DNA from: Saccharibacillus deserti
GTDB lineage: Bacteria > Bacillota > Bacilli > Paenibacillales > Paenibacillaceae
Assembly (NCBI RefSeq): GCF_013618475.1
Contig: NZ_JABJVN010000012.1
Coordinates: 43,817 to 107,816, forward strand
Reading direction: 5' to 3'
Length of the DNA stretch: 64,000 bases
Part shown: positions 53,797-63,872 of the stretch, piece by piece
How the letters are laid out: each line of letters starts with the position of its first letter
How positions within the stretch are numbered: position 1 is the stretch's first letter
Translations under genes and position numbers: made by a program
Notes under the pieces: model-generated
What the model was told of the DNA's origin: nothing
What the model saw: only the letters and a program-made list of their open reading frames with translations
Databases searched by the model: none

Positions 53797-54084
53797 ATGA
53801 AAATTACGGTGGAGCAAGTCGAACACGTGGCCAAATTGGCCCGATTGAACGTGAATGACCATGAAAAAGAAATGTTTGCCGAACAGCTCAGCGCCATTTT
53901 GCAGTATGCGGAGAAGCTGGACGAGCTGGATACGGAAGGCGTGGAACCGACCACCCACGTACTGCCGCTGCACAGTGTCATGCGTGAAGACAACGTGCAC
54001 GAGAGTCTGCCGATCGAACGGGTTCTGCACAACGCGCCCGAAGACGAAGACGGTCAATTCCTTGTACCGGCAGTGCTGGACTGA
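53797..54084 (+). CDS. gatC: Asp-tRNA(Asn)/Glu-tRNA(Gln) amidotransferase subunit C
   Basis: A 95-residue GatC. VEQVEHVAKLARLNVNDHE at the N-terminus and the C-terminal belt (EPTTHVLPLHSVMREDNV) that wraps the A-B interface are typical. It is needed for assembly of GatA and GatB. ACAGGAG precedes the ATG; first gene of gatCAB. Confidence 0.95.
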   Translation: MKITVEQVEHVAKLARLNVNDHEKEMFAEQLSAILQYAEKLDELDTEGVEPTTHVLPLHSVMREDNVHESLPIERVLHNAPEDEDGQFLVPAVLD

Positions 54085-54130
54085 TCCGGCAGTCATTTGA
54101 ATAGTTAACGATCAACGCGGAGGTGCAATA

Positions 54131-55588
54131 GTGACATTGTTCGATTTGGGACTTCGGGAAATTCATAACCGGCTGCATGCCGGTGAACTGTCCGTGACCG
54201 AACTGGTCAAGGATTCCCTGCAAAAAGTAGAAGAGCGCGACGGAAAAGTGAAAGCCTTTTTGACGGTGGACGAAGAAGGGGCCTTGGCTTCGGCAGCCAG
54301 ACTCGACGGCAAGTTGGCGGCGGGCGAAGAACGCGGCCTGCTGTTCGGCCTGCCTGCGGGGATCAAGGACAATATCGTGACGGAAGGTCTCCGCACGACA
54401 TGTGCCAGTCAGTTTCTGCGCAATTTCGATCCGGTCTACGACGCGACGGTGGTTCGGAAACTGCGTGCGGCGGACAGCGTGACAATCGGCAAGCTGAACA
54501 TGGACGAATTTGCGATGGGAGGTTCGAACGAGAATTCGAGCTTCTATCCGGTACGCAACCCATGGAACCCGGATCGGGTTCCCGGCGGTTCGAGCGGCGG
54601 TTCCGCCGCAGCGGTTGCGGCGGGCGAAGTGTATTTCACGCTCGGTTCCGATACCGGCGGTTCGATCCGCCAGCCGGCTTCGTACTGCGGCGTGGTGGGA
54701 CTGAAGCCTACATACGGCCTGGTCTCGCGCTTCGGCCTTGTGGCGTTCGCGTCCTCTCTTGACCAGATCGGTCCGGTTACCCGGACCGTGGAAGATTCGG
54801 CTTACGTCCTGCAGGCGATCGCCGGTCACGACGACCGCGATTCGACTTCGGCGAACGTCGACGTGCCGGACTACATCTCCGCATTGACCGGCGATATCAA
54901 GGGACTGCGTATCGCCGTACCTAAGGAGTATATGGGCGAAGGCGTCGATCCGAAAGTCAAAGAATCGGTTATGGCGGCGATCCGTCAGCTGGAATCGCTT
55001 GGCGCAACCTGGGAAGAAGTCTCGCTGCCGCATACGGAATACGCACTGGCCGCTTACTACCTGCTGTCGTCTTCCGAAGCGTCTTCGAACCTGGCCCGTT
55101 TTGACGGGGTGCGCTACGGCGTTCGCGCGGAGAATCCGGAGAACCTGCTGGATCTGTACCTCAAATCCAGAAGCGAAGGCTTCGGCGACGAAGTCAAACG
55201 CCGGATCATGCTCGGAACATACGCCCTCAGCTCCGGTTATTACGATGCCTACTATTTGAAAGCCCAGAAGGTCCGGACGTTGATCAAACAGGATTTCGAC
55301 CAAGTGTTCGAGAAATTCGACGTCATTGTCGGTCCTACGGCACCGACGACGGCTTTTGCGATCGGTTCCCAGACGGACGATCCTTTGACGATGTATCTGA
55401 ACGATATCCTGACGATTCCCGTTAGCCTTGCGGGCGTGCCGGCAATCAGCATTCCCTGCGGATTCGAAGACGACATGCCCGTCGGCCTGCAGATTATCGG
55501 CAAGCCGTTCGACGAACAGACCGTGCTGCGCGTCTCTCATGCGTTCGAGCAGCATACCGATCATCATAAACGCCGCCCGCAGATTTAA
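54131..55588 (+). CDS. gatA: Asp/Glu-tRNA amidotransferase subunit A
   Basis: A 485-residue amidase-signature enzyme that releases ammonia from glutamine. The Ser-cisSer-Lys triad lies in GLPAGIKDN (Lys) and [17 protein letters not shown] (Ser pair), followed by [17 protein letters not shown]. The GTG start at 54131 has GGAGGTG upstream. 46 bp after gatC. Confidence 0.96.
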   Translation: MTLFDLGLREIHNRLHAGELSVTELVKDSLQKVEERDGKVKAFLTVDEEGALASAARLDGKLAAGEERGLLFGLPAGIKDNIVTEGLRTTCASQFLRNFDPVYDATVVRKLRAADSVTIGKLNMDEFAMGGSNENSSFYPVRNPWNPDRVPGGSSGGSAAAVAAGEVYFTLGSDTGGSIRQPASYCGVVGLKPTYGLVSRFGLVAFASSLDQIGPVTRTVEDSAYVLQAIAGHDDRDSTSANVDVPDYISALTGDIKGLRIAVPKEYMGEGVDPKVKESVMAAIRQLESLGATWEEVSLPHTEYALAAYYLLSSSEASSNLARFDGVRYGVRAENPENLLDLYLKSRSEGFGDEVKRRIMLGTYALSSGYYDAYYLKAQKVRTLIKQDFDQVFEKFDVIVGPTAPTTAFAIGSQTDDPLTMYLNDILTIPVSLAGVPAISIPCGFEDDMPVGLQIIGKPFDEQTVLRVSHAFEQHTDHHKRRPQI

Positions 55589-55619
55589 TCCGCGCGCGTA
55601 AGAGGAGGAACCGCCTGTC

Positions 55620-57056
55620 ATGTCCACGGTACAATACGAAACGGTCATCGGACTCGAAGTGCACGTCGAACTGCACACGAAGACCAAAATCTTTTGCGGC
55701 TGCTCCACCGAATTCGGGGCGCCGCCCAACACCCATACCTGCCCGGTCTGTCTCGGACATCCCGGCGTTCTGCCGGTTCTGAACCGTCAGGCCGTCGAAT
55801 ATGCGATCAAAGCCGCAACGGCGTTGAACTGCCAAATCGCGGATATCAGCCATTTCGATCGCAAAAACTACTTTTATCCCGATTCGCCGAAAGCTTACCA
55901 GATTTCGCAGGCGGCCCGCCCGATCGGCGAGCACGGCTGGATCGATATCGAAGTCGGCGGCAGAACCAAACGGATCGGCATTACCCGTCTGCATCTGGAA
56001 GAAGATGCAGGCAAATTGACGCACACCGGCGCTTTTGGCTCGCTGGTCGACTTCAACCGCGTCGGTACGCCGCTGGTCGAGATCGTATCCGAGCCCGAGA
56101 TCTCTTCGCCGGAAGAAGCCCGCGCTTATCTGGAAAAGATGCGTGCCATCATGCAGTACTGCGAAGTGTCGGACGTGAAGATGGAAGAAGGCTCGCTGCG
56201 GTGCGATGCCAACATCAGTATTCGTCCGCAGGGCCAGCAGGAACTCGGCACGCGTGCCGAACTGAAGAACATGAACTCGTTCCGCGGTGTGCAGCGCGGT
56301 TTGGAATACGAAGAAATCCGTCAGGCCGAGATTCTGGACGAAGGCGGCAAAGTAGTTCAGGAAACGCGCCGCTGGGACGAAGCCAAAGGCCTGACCCTCT
56401 CGATGCGCGGCAAAGAAGAAGCACACGATTACCGCTACTTCCCGGATCCGGACCTTGTGGCGGTCGAGATCGGCGAAGATTGGAAAGCGGCGATCCTGAG
56501 CAGTATTCCGGAACTTCCGGATGCGCGCCGTGCACGTTACAGTGCCGATTACGGACTGCCGGCGTACGATGCGCAGGTCATCACTTCTTCGAAGCCGCTG
56601 GCCGATTTGTTTGAAGAAAGCCTGAAATTTACCGACGATGCCAAATCCGTATCCAACTGGATCATGGGCGATCTGCTCGGCCACCTCAATACAAGCGGCC
56701 TGGAGCTGAATGCGGTGCCGATTACCGGACAAGGACTCGGCGAATTGGTCGGCTTGATCGGCAAAGGCACGGTCAGCAACAAGATTGCCAAGACCGTGTT
56801 CAAAGAAATGCTGCAAAGCGGCAAGCTGCCGCAGCAGATCGTCGAAGAACAGGGCCTGGTGCAGATCAGCGACGAAGGCGCGATCAAAGCGATCGTGCTC
56901 GAAGTCGTCGCCGCCAATCCGCAGTCGGTCGAAGATTTCAAAGCCGGCAAGGATAAAGCGATCGGCTTCCTGGTCGGTCAGGTCATGAAGCAGAGCAAAG
57001 GCAAAGCCAATCCGGGGCTTGTCAACAAGCTGCTTATGGAACTGCTGAAAAACTGA
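55620..57056 (+). CDS. gatB: Asp/Glu-tRNA amidotransferase subunit B
   Basis: A 478-residue GatB, the tRNA-binding and kinase subunit. [23 protein letters not shown] and the zinc cysteines in FCGCS and [21 protein letters not shown] and the C-terminal YqeY-like helical domain are all present. GAGGAGG precedes the ATG. With gatC and gatA it makes Gln-tRNA(Gln), implying no GlnRS, as usual in Firmicutes. Confidence 0.96.
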   Translation: MSTVQYETVIGLEVHVELHTKTKIFCGCSTEFGAPPNTHTCPVCLGHPGVLPVLNRQAVEYAIKAATALNCQIADISHFDRKNYFYPDSPKAYQISQAARPIGEHGWIDIEVGGRTKRIGITRLHLEEDAGKLTHTGAFGSLVDFNRVGTPLVEIVSEPEISSPEEARAYLEKMRAIMQYCEVSDVKMEEGSLRCDANISIRPQGQQELGTRAELKNMNSFRGVQRGLEYEEIRQAEILDEGGKVVQETRRWDEAKGLTLSMRGKEEAHDYRYFPDPDLVAVEIGEDWKAAILSSIPELPDARRARYSADYGLPAYDAQVITSSKPLADLFEESLKFTDDAKSVSNWIMGDLLGHLNTSGLELNAVPITGQGLGELVGLIGKGTVSNKIAKTVFKEMLQSGKLPQQIVEEQGLVQISDEGAIKAIVLEVVAANPQSVEDFKAGKDKAIGFLVGQVMKQSKGKANPGLVNKLLMELLKN

Positions 57057-57083
57057 CCGAAAGGCGGCCAAACGGCTGCGCAG

Positions 57084-57113
57084 AAGGCGCGTTCGCTTGC
57101 GGACGCGCCTTTC
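57084..57113 (+). terminator. Terminator of gatCAB
   Basis: AAGGCGCGT...ACGCGCCTT, 9-bp stem, short T-run. Confidence 0.8.
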
Positions 57114-57179
57114 GTTATGCATGCCCTGCAAAGCGGAGCACGAATCCGGTTAATGATAGGAAGAAGCGGGAGGGATACC

Positions 57180-57656
57180 ATGATTGAGAGAATCGATATG
57201 CAGGATGATCGGAAAGCGGAAGAGCTGCTGCGTTTGCAAAAGACAGCGTACCGCTTGGAAGCCAAGCTGATCGGGTTCGACGAAATTCCGCCTTTGGCGG
57301 ATACTTTGGATACTCTGAAGCGCAGCAGCGACATTTTTTACGGATATACGGCGGATAGCGGCGAGCTTGCCGGCGCCATCGCGGTTGAAGAAGAAACGCC
57401 CGGCATACTGACGCTGACCCGTATGATGGTGAGCCCCGTCTTTTTTAGACAGGGAATCGCCAGCCGCCTCATCGAACACATCTTCGCCGTCTATCCGGGT
57501 TTTAAGACCTATCTCGTATCGACCGGTTCGCGGAACGAACCGGCCATGCGGCTCTATGCAGGATTCGGCTTCATTCCGTTCAAGAGCGAAGCGATTGCGC
57601 CGGGCGTGGAACTGACGACCATGAAGCGGGAGAAAGGAGCTGGAAACTCCGGCTGA
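57180..57656 (+). CDS. GNAT-family N-acetyltransferase
   Basis: A 158-residue GNAT protein. Motif A is MMVSPVFFRQGIASRLIEHI (acetyl-CoA pyrophosphate loop); motif B region is VSTGSRNEPAMRLYAGFGF. GGGAGGG precedes the ATG at 57180. The substrate is not identifiable. Confidence 0.85.
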   Translation: MIERIDMQDDRKAEELLRLQKTAYRLEAKLIGFDEIPPLADTLDTLKRSSDIFYGYTADSGELAGAIAVEEETPGILTLTRMMVSPVFFRQGIASRLIEHIFAVYPGFKTYLVSTGSRNEPAMRLYAGFGFIPFKSEAIAPGVELTTMKREKGAGNSG

Positions 57657-57696
57657 ACGTTACGATTTTGGAACATGAAAAGGAGCAAGAACGACT

Positions 57697-58410
57697 ATGA
57701 CGGATCCTTGGATTATCGATAACACCCATATTTTTCTGCGTCTGGTCTGCGCGGTGCTGCTTGGCGGTCTGATCGGCTGGGAACGCGAACGTTCCAGCCA
57801 TGCGGCGGGACTGCGTACGCATATTCTGGTTTCGGTCGGCTCCGCCCTGATCATGCTGCTGTCCATGTACGGCTTCGTCGCTTTTGTCGATCAGCCGAGC
57901 GTGCGGGTCGATCCGGCTCGTCTGGCAACCGCCGTGATTTCGGGCATCGGTTTTCTCGGGGCCGGGACGATCCTGTTCACAGGCAAATCCATCACCGGAT
58001 TGACGACGGCGGCGTCGCTGTGGGTAGTGGCCGCTATCGGTCTTGCCGTAGGCGCAGGCTTCTATTTTGCAGCCATCCTGACGACCCTGTTCGTTTTTGT
58101 CACGCTGCTTCTGCTCAATATTGTCGAACAGCGCTACATTCGGGGGCATCATACCCATGTCGTAACGGTCAGGGGCAGGACAGGCAGCGGATTGATGGAG
58201 AATGTATCGGGATTTATGAAGGAGCGGGAAGTGCGGATCCGCAAAATGGAAGTGCATGTCAAAGACGGAAGTATGTCATCCGAACCGGGAGACCGGTCTT
58301 CCGTTGTGGACATTACGATGAACCTCACGTCCGAGAAGAGAATGGACCCGGCCGAAATGACGCATCAGCTGTTAAGGATGGAAGGCGTCTATTCCGTAGC
58401 GATCGAGTAG
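57697..58410 (+). CDS. MgtC/SapB family membrane protein
   Basis: A 237-residue protein. The MgtC core has four membrane helices with LLGGLIGWERERSSHAAGLRTH, VGSALIMLLSMYGF, AVISGIGFLGAGTIL and GLTTAASLWVVAAIGLAVGAG. A C-terminal ACT-like cytoplasmic domain follows. The family is linked to magnesium homeostasis. AAAAGGAG precedes the ATG. Confidence 0.9.
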   Translation: MTDPWIIDNTHIFLRLVCAVLLGGLIGWERERSSHAAGLRTHILVSVGSALIMLLSMYGFVAFVDQPSVRVDPARLATAVISGIGFLGAGTILFTGKSITGLTTAASLWVVAAIGLAVGAGFYFAAILTTLFVFVTLLLLNIVEQRYIRGHHTHVVTVRGRTGSGLMENVSGFMKEREVRIRKMEVHVKDGSMSSEPGDRSSVVDITMNLTSEKRMDPAEMTHQLLRMEGVYSVAIE

Positions 58411-58458
58411 GTTCCGTTCCTACTTCCGCCGCGTGCGCAAGAAAGGGGGAGCCGAACC

Positions 58459-59031
58459 ATGGCGAAGAAAGGCAAGGCGAAACGACAGAAGCGCATGGCT
58501 ATCGCCTGCCTGCTGTCCGCGATTGTTCCCGGAACCGGGCATCTTTATCTGGGACTGATTCAAAAAGGGCTTTCCTTTATGTTGACGATTCTGCTCGTGA
58601 TCGAAGCCCTGTTATATTTTTCGGCCACGGGTATCCAAATAAACGTACCCCTGCTTATTCTGCTGGGCTTGACCCTTCCGATTATCTATTTTTATAGCGT
58701 GTACGATGTCCTTCAGGCGACGGATCGTGTCAACGAGCGCAGACGCGCCGTGGAGAACGAATTCTACAACTGGAGAAAAAGCATGACGTTTGCCTTGATC
58801 CTGTTCGGAGAAGGAGCGCTGCTGCTTATTCTGCACAGCCGTCCTCTCTGGTTTAGGCAGTTGATCGAACAATACGGCCGTGAAACGGCTGCTTTGGCGC
58901 TTGTCCTGCTCGGAGTGGTGTTGGCGGTACTTCAAAGCGCCAGTGTACGCAGGGCGGTACGACCTTGGCACGAGGCGGCTGCGGATCGTTCGGAAGCCGA
59001 CGCGGAACGGAGGGAACGCCATGAGTCCTAA
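58459..59031 (+). CDS. Multi-spanning membrane protein, TM2-like
   Basis: A 190-residue protein with about four membrane helices. IACLLSAIVPGTGHLYLGLIQKGL is the glycine-rich TM2-like entry segment; a second hydrophobic pair lies at about residues 105-165. The C-terminus is charged. AAAGGGGGAG precedes the ATG. It overlaps the start of the next gene by 11 bases, so the two form an operon. Function unknown. Confidence 0.68.
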   Translation: MAKKGKAKRQKRMAIACLLSAIVPGTGHLYLGLIQKGLSFMLTILLVIEALLYFSATGIQINVPLLILLGLTLPIIYFYSVYDVLQATDRVNERRRAVENEFYNWRKSMTFALILFGEGALLLILHSRPLWFRQLIEQYGRETAALALVLLGVVLAVLQSASVRRAVRPWHEAAADRSEADAERRERHES

Positions 59032-60274
59032 AATCCGGATCGGGCGCTGGACGGCTTCTCTCGTTCTTATCGCTGTCGGACTGCTGCTGCTCAGTGACGA
59101 ACTGCGGGGCCGCGATGATATGCTGCAGCTGATTCGCTGGTGGCCGGCCGTCTTTATCTTATGGGGGATTGAATATATCGCGATGCTGCTGCTGTTTCGC
59201 AAACGGCGCCGGCGCTTCCGGATCGACATGACGGGAGTGCTGGTGGCCTGCCTGCTGAGCGCTTCCGTTTTTATCGTCACCCAGCAGAATCATTATTTGC
59301 ACCTGTGGAATCGGGTCAGTCTCGATCTGACCAGTTCCGCAATCGAATTCAGCGAAGCCGAAGGCAATAAGTTCGCCAAGCCTTCGATCGACCTGAATGC
59401 CGCATTGGAAACGACCGGTCTATCGGTAGAAGGAATCAACGGCGATATTGTGGTCCGCCGCGGATTTTCCGATCGCATCCGTGTACGCAGCACCGTCTGG
59501 GTCGATCAAGCCGAGCCGGAAGAAGCGAAAGCCATCGCCGAGAAGACCGGTATCCGGGTCGAAGAAGGCAGAACCATTTCCGTAACGACCCAATCGGAGT
59601 CCTATGGAACATCCGGCCGCCGTCAGCCCCGGGTCGACCTTGAAATTCTGCTTCCCCAGGAGCGGAGCTTCGATATGGAGATCCGGACGAACGGAGGTTC
59701 CGTGACGATCAACGGCGTTCAGGCAATTCGCTCCATCTCCGTCCAGACCGGCGGAGGCAATCTCGACTTCACCAACGTAGGCGGTAACGTAACGGCATCC
59801 ACCTCCAGAGGCGGGATCCGGATCGCTACGGCCGCCGGCAGCGTACAAGCCGAGACGCAGCAGGGAGATATCCAGAGTTCGAACGTTGCCGGATCGCTCA
59901 AGCTCACCACGATCCTCGGAAATATCAAAGCGGACGGGACGATCGGCGATATTGCCGTCGATACGCGAAACGGAAGCATTGAAGTGAACGGCGTCAACTT
60001 CGGCTTGTCGGCTCAGACGCTTAATGGGAATATCGATGTTCGCTCCCGGATCGTGCGCGGCGACTGGTCGGTATACAGCGCAGTCGGACAAATCGATCTG
60101 ACGCTTCCGGCATTCGGGAGCTACCGTATGGAAGGCTCGAACGGTTACGGCGATATTCGGAGCGAACTGCCTTTTGCCATCGAAGATCGGACGTTGAACG
60201 GAACCTACGGCGAAGGCGAATTTACGGTCCGTGCGGACGGCAACGGCAATCTTAATGTGTTCCGGGCCGAATAA
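59021..60274 (+). CDS. DUF4097/LiaF-like envelope protein
   Basis: A 417-residue protein. Three N-terminal membrane helices (SLVLIAVGLLLLSDEL, PAVFILWGIEYIAMLLLF, VLVACLLSASVFIVT) precede a long beta-repeat domain of DUF4097 type (GSVTINGVQAIRSISVQTGG, then NLDFTNVGGNVTASTSRGG, NGSIEVNGV). This layout recalls LiaF/LiaI-type envelope-stress proteins and adhesin-like DUF4097 domains. ACGGAGGGAA precedes the ATG, which lies inside the end of the upstream gene. Confidence 0.8.
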   Translation: MSPKIRIGRWTASLVLIAVGLLLLSDELRGRDDMLQLIRWWPAVFILWGIEYIAMLLLFRKRRRRFRIDMTGVLVACLLSASVFIVTQQNHYLHLWNRVSLDLTSSAIEFSEAEGNKFAKPSIDLNAALETTGLSVEGINGDIVVRRGFSDRIRVRSTVWVDQAEPEEAKAIAEKTGIRVEEGRTISVTTQSESYGTSGRRQPRVDLEILLPQERSFDMEIRTNGGSVTINGVQAIRSISVQTGGGNLDFTNVGGNVTASTSRGGIRIATAAGSVQAETQQGDIQSSNVAGSLKLTTILGNIKADGTIGDIAVDTRNGSIEVNGVNFGLSAQTLNGNIDVRSRIVRGDWSVYSAVGQIDLTLPAFGSYRMEGSNGYGDIRSELPFAIEDRTLNGTYGEGEFTVRADGNGNLNVFRAE

Positions 60275-60299
60275 TGCCGCTTGACGCCCGGTTCACACG

Positions 60300-60329
60300 T
60301 TGACAAAAAATATTCACAAACCTTACAAT
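60300..60329 (+). promoter_or_regulatory. Sigma-A promoter of perR
   Basis: TTGACA with TACAAT 18 nt downstream (or TTACAA at 17 nt). No good PerR box is visible here. Confidence 0.7.
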
Positions 60330-60369
60330 GGAGAGTAACCTAAGGAATAACGGCAAGGAGGAGAACGGG

Positions 60370-60795
60370 ATGACGACACGCGTACAACATGCCTTGGAAC
60401 AGCTCAAAGTTAACGGTGTGCGCATCACTCCCCAAAGACATGCCATTTTGACCTATCTCATGGAGAATATGGGCCATCCGACCGCAGACGAAATTTATCG
60501 CGCGTTGTGTCCGCAGTTTCCGAGCATGAGTGTTGCCACCGTTTATAACAATCTCAAGATGCTGATCGAAGCCGGGATGATCCACGAACTGACCTATGGA
60601 GACAATTCCAGCCGGTTCGATGCGAATGTCAGCGAGCATTATCATATTATCTGCGAGAAGTGCGGCAAGATCGAAGACTTCCATCATTCCTATCTGGGAG
60701 AAGTCGAACGGGCCGCTGCCAAATCGACGGGCTTCACGGTCAAAGGACACCGTCTGGAAGTGTATGGAGTATGCGAGAGTTGCAGCGAACATTGA
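60370..60795 (+). CDS. perR: Peroxide-responsive Fur-family repressor PerR
   Basis: A 141-residue Fur-family regulator. The winged helix has [17 protein letters not shown] and [19 protein letters not shown]. The metal region [25 protein letters not shown] carries Asp and His ligands in the PerR arrangement, and two CxxC pairs (CEKC, CESC) form the structural zinc site. PerR rather than Fur is indicated by [19 protein letters not shown] supports the ATG at 60370. A likely target is trxB at 17515. Confidence 0.92.
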   Translation: MTTRVQHALEQLKVNGVRITPQRHAILTYLMENMGHPTADEIYRALCPQFPSMSVATVYNNLKMLIEAGMIHELTYGDNSSRFDANVSEHYHIICEKCGKIEDFHHSYLGEVERAAAKSTGFTVKGHRLEVYGVCESCSEH

Positions 60796-60811
60796 CGTTT
60801 GCTTACAATAA

Positions 60812-60849
60812 GGCGTGTGGAGCCGTTTAAGGCTCCCGCGCTTTTTTTT
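60812..60849 (+). terminator. Terminator of perR
   Basis: GGCGTGTGGAGCC-gtttaa-GGCTCCCGCGC followed by eight T. Confidence 0.9.
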
Positions 60850-60892
60850 GTGGCGTATCTTGGCAGACATGCAGAAGGGTAGCTGTTGTGAA

Positions 60893-62608
60893 GTGAATGG
60901 AAGCAGAAGAGAACGCGGCAGAAAAAAGAAGCGGCCGGGAAGAACAATTCTCCTTGGCGTCGTCATTGCGGGAGTAGGCTGGGGAATTTGGAGTTTGCTG
61001 CCGGGGTTTTCCCATGAAGATCCGGAATGGCTCGGAATGGAAAAACCGATTTTTATAGAAGGAAAATGGAGCGGGTACCAGGCAGTCGGCGCAGGCGAAT
61101 CGCTGAAGCTTCCGCTTCCGCTTATTCAGGAGCAGATCGACGCTTATGCCTACGCGGATCCTGACGGGGAAACAGCGATCCTGACTACGGCCAACGAACT
61201 GCTTGTGATGGCCAAAGACGGAAAAGCGGCCGAATCCAACGGAGCCTCGTACAAGCTGGCGTCGCCTCTGCAGGAATACGAAGGCACGCTTTATCTGCCG
61301 GTCGAGCCTTTGGAACGCATGTACGGTATTCGAATCGCGGAACAAAGTCCCGAAGGCAGTGTGACCGTGCTCAAAGCGGGCCGTACATTCCGTACGGCTG
61401 CTGCAGTCGACGGAGGACTCTTCGGTTCTCCCAAGCTGCGAAGCAAAGCGACGATCAAAGCTCCGATCACATCCGATTTAAAAAAAGGCGCGCCGCTTCG
61501 GGTCTGGAGCGGGCAGGACGGCTGGCTCTATGCCCAGACGGATGAAGGACGTGCCGGTTATATTCGCCAAGGCGACGTGAAATTGGGACAAGAAGAGCAT
61601 ATACCGGCTCCGGAAGCCGTACCGACGGCCGCTTCCCAAGAATGGGCCGACCAAAAGATCAATCTGGCCTGGGAAGCGGTATACGAAAGCCGGCCGAGTC
61701 CGGACGTGATCGAAGAAATGCAGGGAGTCAATGTCGTCAGTCCGACCTGGTTCGAGCTGAAAGACGGCAAAGGCAATATCCGCAGCAAAGCCGACAGTGC
61801 TTACGCTGCGCGTGCGCATAACAGAGGCAAACAGGTCTGGGGATTATTCAGCAACGCCTTCGAAGCGGATTGGACCCGCGAGATGCTGAGCGATTACGAC
61901 AGTCGTTCCCAGGCGATCCGCCAGGTACTGAAAGAAGCGAAGACTTTCGACCTGGATGGAATCAATCTGGATTTCGAAAACGTGTACACCGAGGATAAAG
62001 CGCCCTATGTGGAATTCGTGCGCGAACTCACCGTAGCGGCGCGCGAAGCCGGGTTGACCGTCTCCGTGGATGTGACGCCCAAATCCAATACGGAGATGTG
62101 GTCGGCTTTTCTGGATCGCAGGGCGCTGGGCGAAACGGTCGATTTCATGATGCTGATGGCTTACGACGAGCATTGGGCAAGCAGCCCGGAAGCCGGATCG
62201 GTTGCGTCTTTGCCTTGGGTGGAGGCGTCCGTCAAGCGGATCCTGGAAGAAGACAAAGTGCCGGCATCCAAATTGGTGCTGGGCATTCCGCTGTACACCC
62301 GCGTATGGACGGAAACCGAAGAAAACGGGGAGACCAAAGTTTCTTCTTCCGCGGTCGGGATGGAGACCTCGCAGCGGTTGATCCAGGAAAACAAAGCGAA
62401 AAAGGAACTTCTCGAAGACGTGGGCCAGCATTATGCCGAGTACGAAGAAGACGGAGAGCTTAAGCGGATTTGGCTCGAAGATGCAGAATCGTTGAAGCGG
62501 CGTATTGCGCTGGCACGGAATTACAAGTTGGCCGGAGCAGCCAGCTGGACCCGCAGTTTCGCTTCCAAGGAAGCGTGGGAAGTGCTGCGGGCGCTTAATG
62601 GAAAATAG
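60893..62608 (+). CDS. Membrane-anchored GH18 glycosyl hydrolase with SH3 domain
   Basis: About 571 residues. A basic N-terminus (SRRERGRKKKRPGR) precedes one membrane helix (TILLGVVIAGVGWGIWSLLP). A stalk resembling copper-amine-oxidase N-domains follows, then an SH3-like segment (LKKGAPLRVWSGQDGWLYAQ), then a GH18 barrel with DLDGINLDFENVY (catalytic Glu), MLMAYDEHWASS and ASWTRSF at the end. It resembles YaaH/YdhD-type spore or cell-wall hydrolases acting on N-acetylglucosamine polymers. The start is uncertain: GTG at 60893 or ATG at 60869, neither with a strong binding site. Confidence 0.85.
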   Translation: MNGSRRERGRKKKRPGRTILLGVVIAGVGWGIWSLLPGFSHEDPEWLGMEKPIFIEGKWSGYQAVGAGESLKLPLPLIQEQIDAYAYADPDGETAILTTANELLVMAKDGKAAESNGASYKLASPLQEYEGTLYLPVEPLERMYGIRIAEQSPEGSVTVLKAGRTFRTAAAVDGGLFGSPKLRSKATIKAPITSDLKKGAPLRVWSGQDGWLYAQTDEGRAGYIRQGDVKLGQEEHIPAPEAVPTAASQEWADQKINLAWEAVYESRPSPDVIEEMQGVNVVSPTWFELKDGKGNIRSKADSAYAARAHNRGKQVWGLFSNAFEADWTREMLSDYDSRSQAIRQVLKEAKTFDLDGINLDFENVYTEDKAPYVEFVRELTVAAREAGLTVSVDVTPKSNTEMWSAFLDRRALGETVDFMMLMAYDEHWASSPEAGSVASLPWVEASVKRILEEDKVPASKLVLGIPLYTRVWTETEENGETKVSSSAVGMETSQRLIQENKAKKELLEDVGQHYAEYEEDGELKRIWLEDAESLKRRIALARNYKLAGAASWTRSFASKEAWEVLRALNGK

Positions 62609-62614
62609 GGCAAG

Positions 62615-62646
62615 CAGAGACCGAGAACTCGGTCTCTTTTCTTTTA
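62615..62646 (+). terminator. Terminator of the GH18 gene
   Basis: AGAGACCGAG-aa-CTCGGTCTCT then TTTTCTTTT. Confidence 0.85.
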
Positions 62647-62800
62647 TATGTGATGTTTTCCTTTTTTCGGGTGAGCCAATAGGGGAAGAAGGAATAGAAA
62701 CATCCGGCGTAGAATACTACTTAACGGCAAAAAGGCAAAAGTCATGGAGCCGCCCAAACAAAAGAAACGGCCGACCGGCCGGGCGGGAGGAGGAACAGAG

Positions 62801-63670
62801 GTGGGCCCATTTACATTTAGCGATTGGCCAGAAAACGGGCCGGTTCCTCTGGGAGCCGTCGCCTGCTACCGACCGTCCGGTCATTTTCACGGAGCGCTGC
62901 TGCAGGACTTCGACGTACTGGTTTTTCTTATTTTCGAAACGTTAAGCGAAGAAATACAGCTGCATCACCGGGTGGACGACGGGATCCATTACCAACTGCT
63001 CAGTCTGCATGCGGAAGAGTTGAAGCGTTGGATCGTTACCGGCGAACACCGTTCTTTGGTCCATTATTTTTTGCAGGGAGAAGTGGTTAATGATATGACC
63101 GGACAAATTTTGCGTCTGAGACAGCAGGTGGAGCGCTTTGGACAGCCGTTTCAGGAACAGCGACTCTTTTTCGAGTTCTCCCGTTTTTTGCACAACTATG
63201 TGGAAGCCAAGCGTCACCTGACGGAAGGCCACGAGATGGATGCTTACTACAGTACGCTTAAGTCCCTGCATCATTGGGCGTGTATCGAACTTGTACAGAA
63301 ATCGGTCTATCCCGAAAAAACGATCTGGAACCAGGTGCGCGTACACAGCGGCCAGGTCTATAAATTGTACGAGCAGTTGGCCTTCAGTCAGGAGACGCTT
63401 CGCGAAAGAGTCGAACTGGTGCTGCTGGCCTGCGAGTTTTCCGTGATGTCCAAAATGGCGGAGTGTTCCCAACTGCTGATCCGTGTCCTTCGCAGCCGCC
63501 GAATGGCCTGGACGATGGGGGAGTTGAGTCTTCATCCGGACCTGCAGTACGTCAAAACCGATCTGCCTATGGTGGTACGTAAACTTGTGTATCGTTCATT
63601 GATCAAACAGTGGCCTCGAGAAAGCAGGAAAGGTGCACCGGGGGTAGAACTGCGGTACAGTGCGGATTAA
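62801..63670 (+). CDS. Nucleotidyltransferase-like protein (YgxA-like)
   Basis: A 289-residue protein with a degenerate nucleotidyltransferase N-terminus (GAVACYRPSGHFHGALLQDFDVLVFLIFE) and a helical C-terminal part (LHNYVEAKRHLTEGHEMDAYYSTLKSLHHWACIEL by segment). It resembles B. subtilis YgxA, which also lies directly upstream of an rRNA operon. The GTG at 62801, with GGGAGGAGGAACAGAG before it, is preferred to an ATG at 62744 lacking a site. Activity unknown. Confidence 0.78.
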   Translation: MGPFTFSDWPENGPVPLGAVACYRPSGHFHGALLQDFDVLVFLIFETLSEEIQLHHRVDDGIHYQLLSLHAEELKRWIVTGEHRSLVHYFLQGEVVNDMTGQILRLRQQVERFGQPFQEQRLFFEFSRFLHNYVEAKRHLTEGHEMDAYYSTLKSLHHWACIELVQKSVYPEKTIWNQVRVHSGQVYKLYEQLAFSQETLRERVELVLLACEFSVMSKMAECSQLLIRVLRSRRMAWTMGELSLHPDLQYVKTDLPMVVRKLVYRSLIKQWPRESRKGAPGVELRYSAD

Positions 63671-63724
63671 GCGCGAGTCTACCCGAGAAAAAGCCATGTA
63701 AACGGATGAAATTTCGAAAAAGGG

Positions 63725-63872
63725 TTGACTCGGTATATAAGTACATGATAAATTAAATCTCGGCCTTCAAAAGCCGTCGGCGCTAAATCGCTGGGCAATC
63801 CAATCGCATGAGAAGTTCGAAAAAAGACTTTAAAAAAAGTGCTTGACGAACTGCTTGCCACTGTGATAGGAT
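63725..63872 (+). promoter_or_regulatory. Tandem rRNA operon promoters
   Basis: First TTGACT (63725-63730) with GATAAA/ATAAAT 16-17 nt downstream. Second TTGACG (63843-63848) with TAGGAT 18 nt downstream (63867-63872), preceded by an A/T tract like an UP element. Two tandem promoters are usual for Firmicute rrn operons. Confidence 0.7.

Noticed and set aside
60300..60369. PerR box in front of perR
   Set aside because: Only scattered matches to TTATAATNATTATAA are found; autoregulation cannot be supported.
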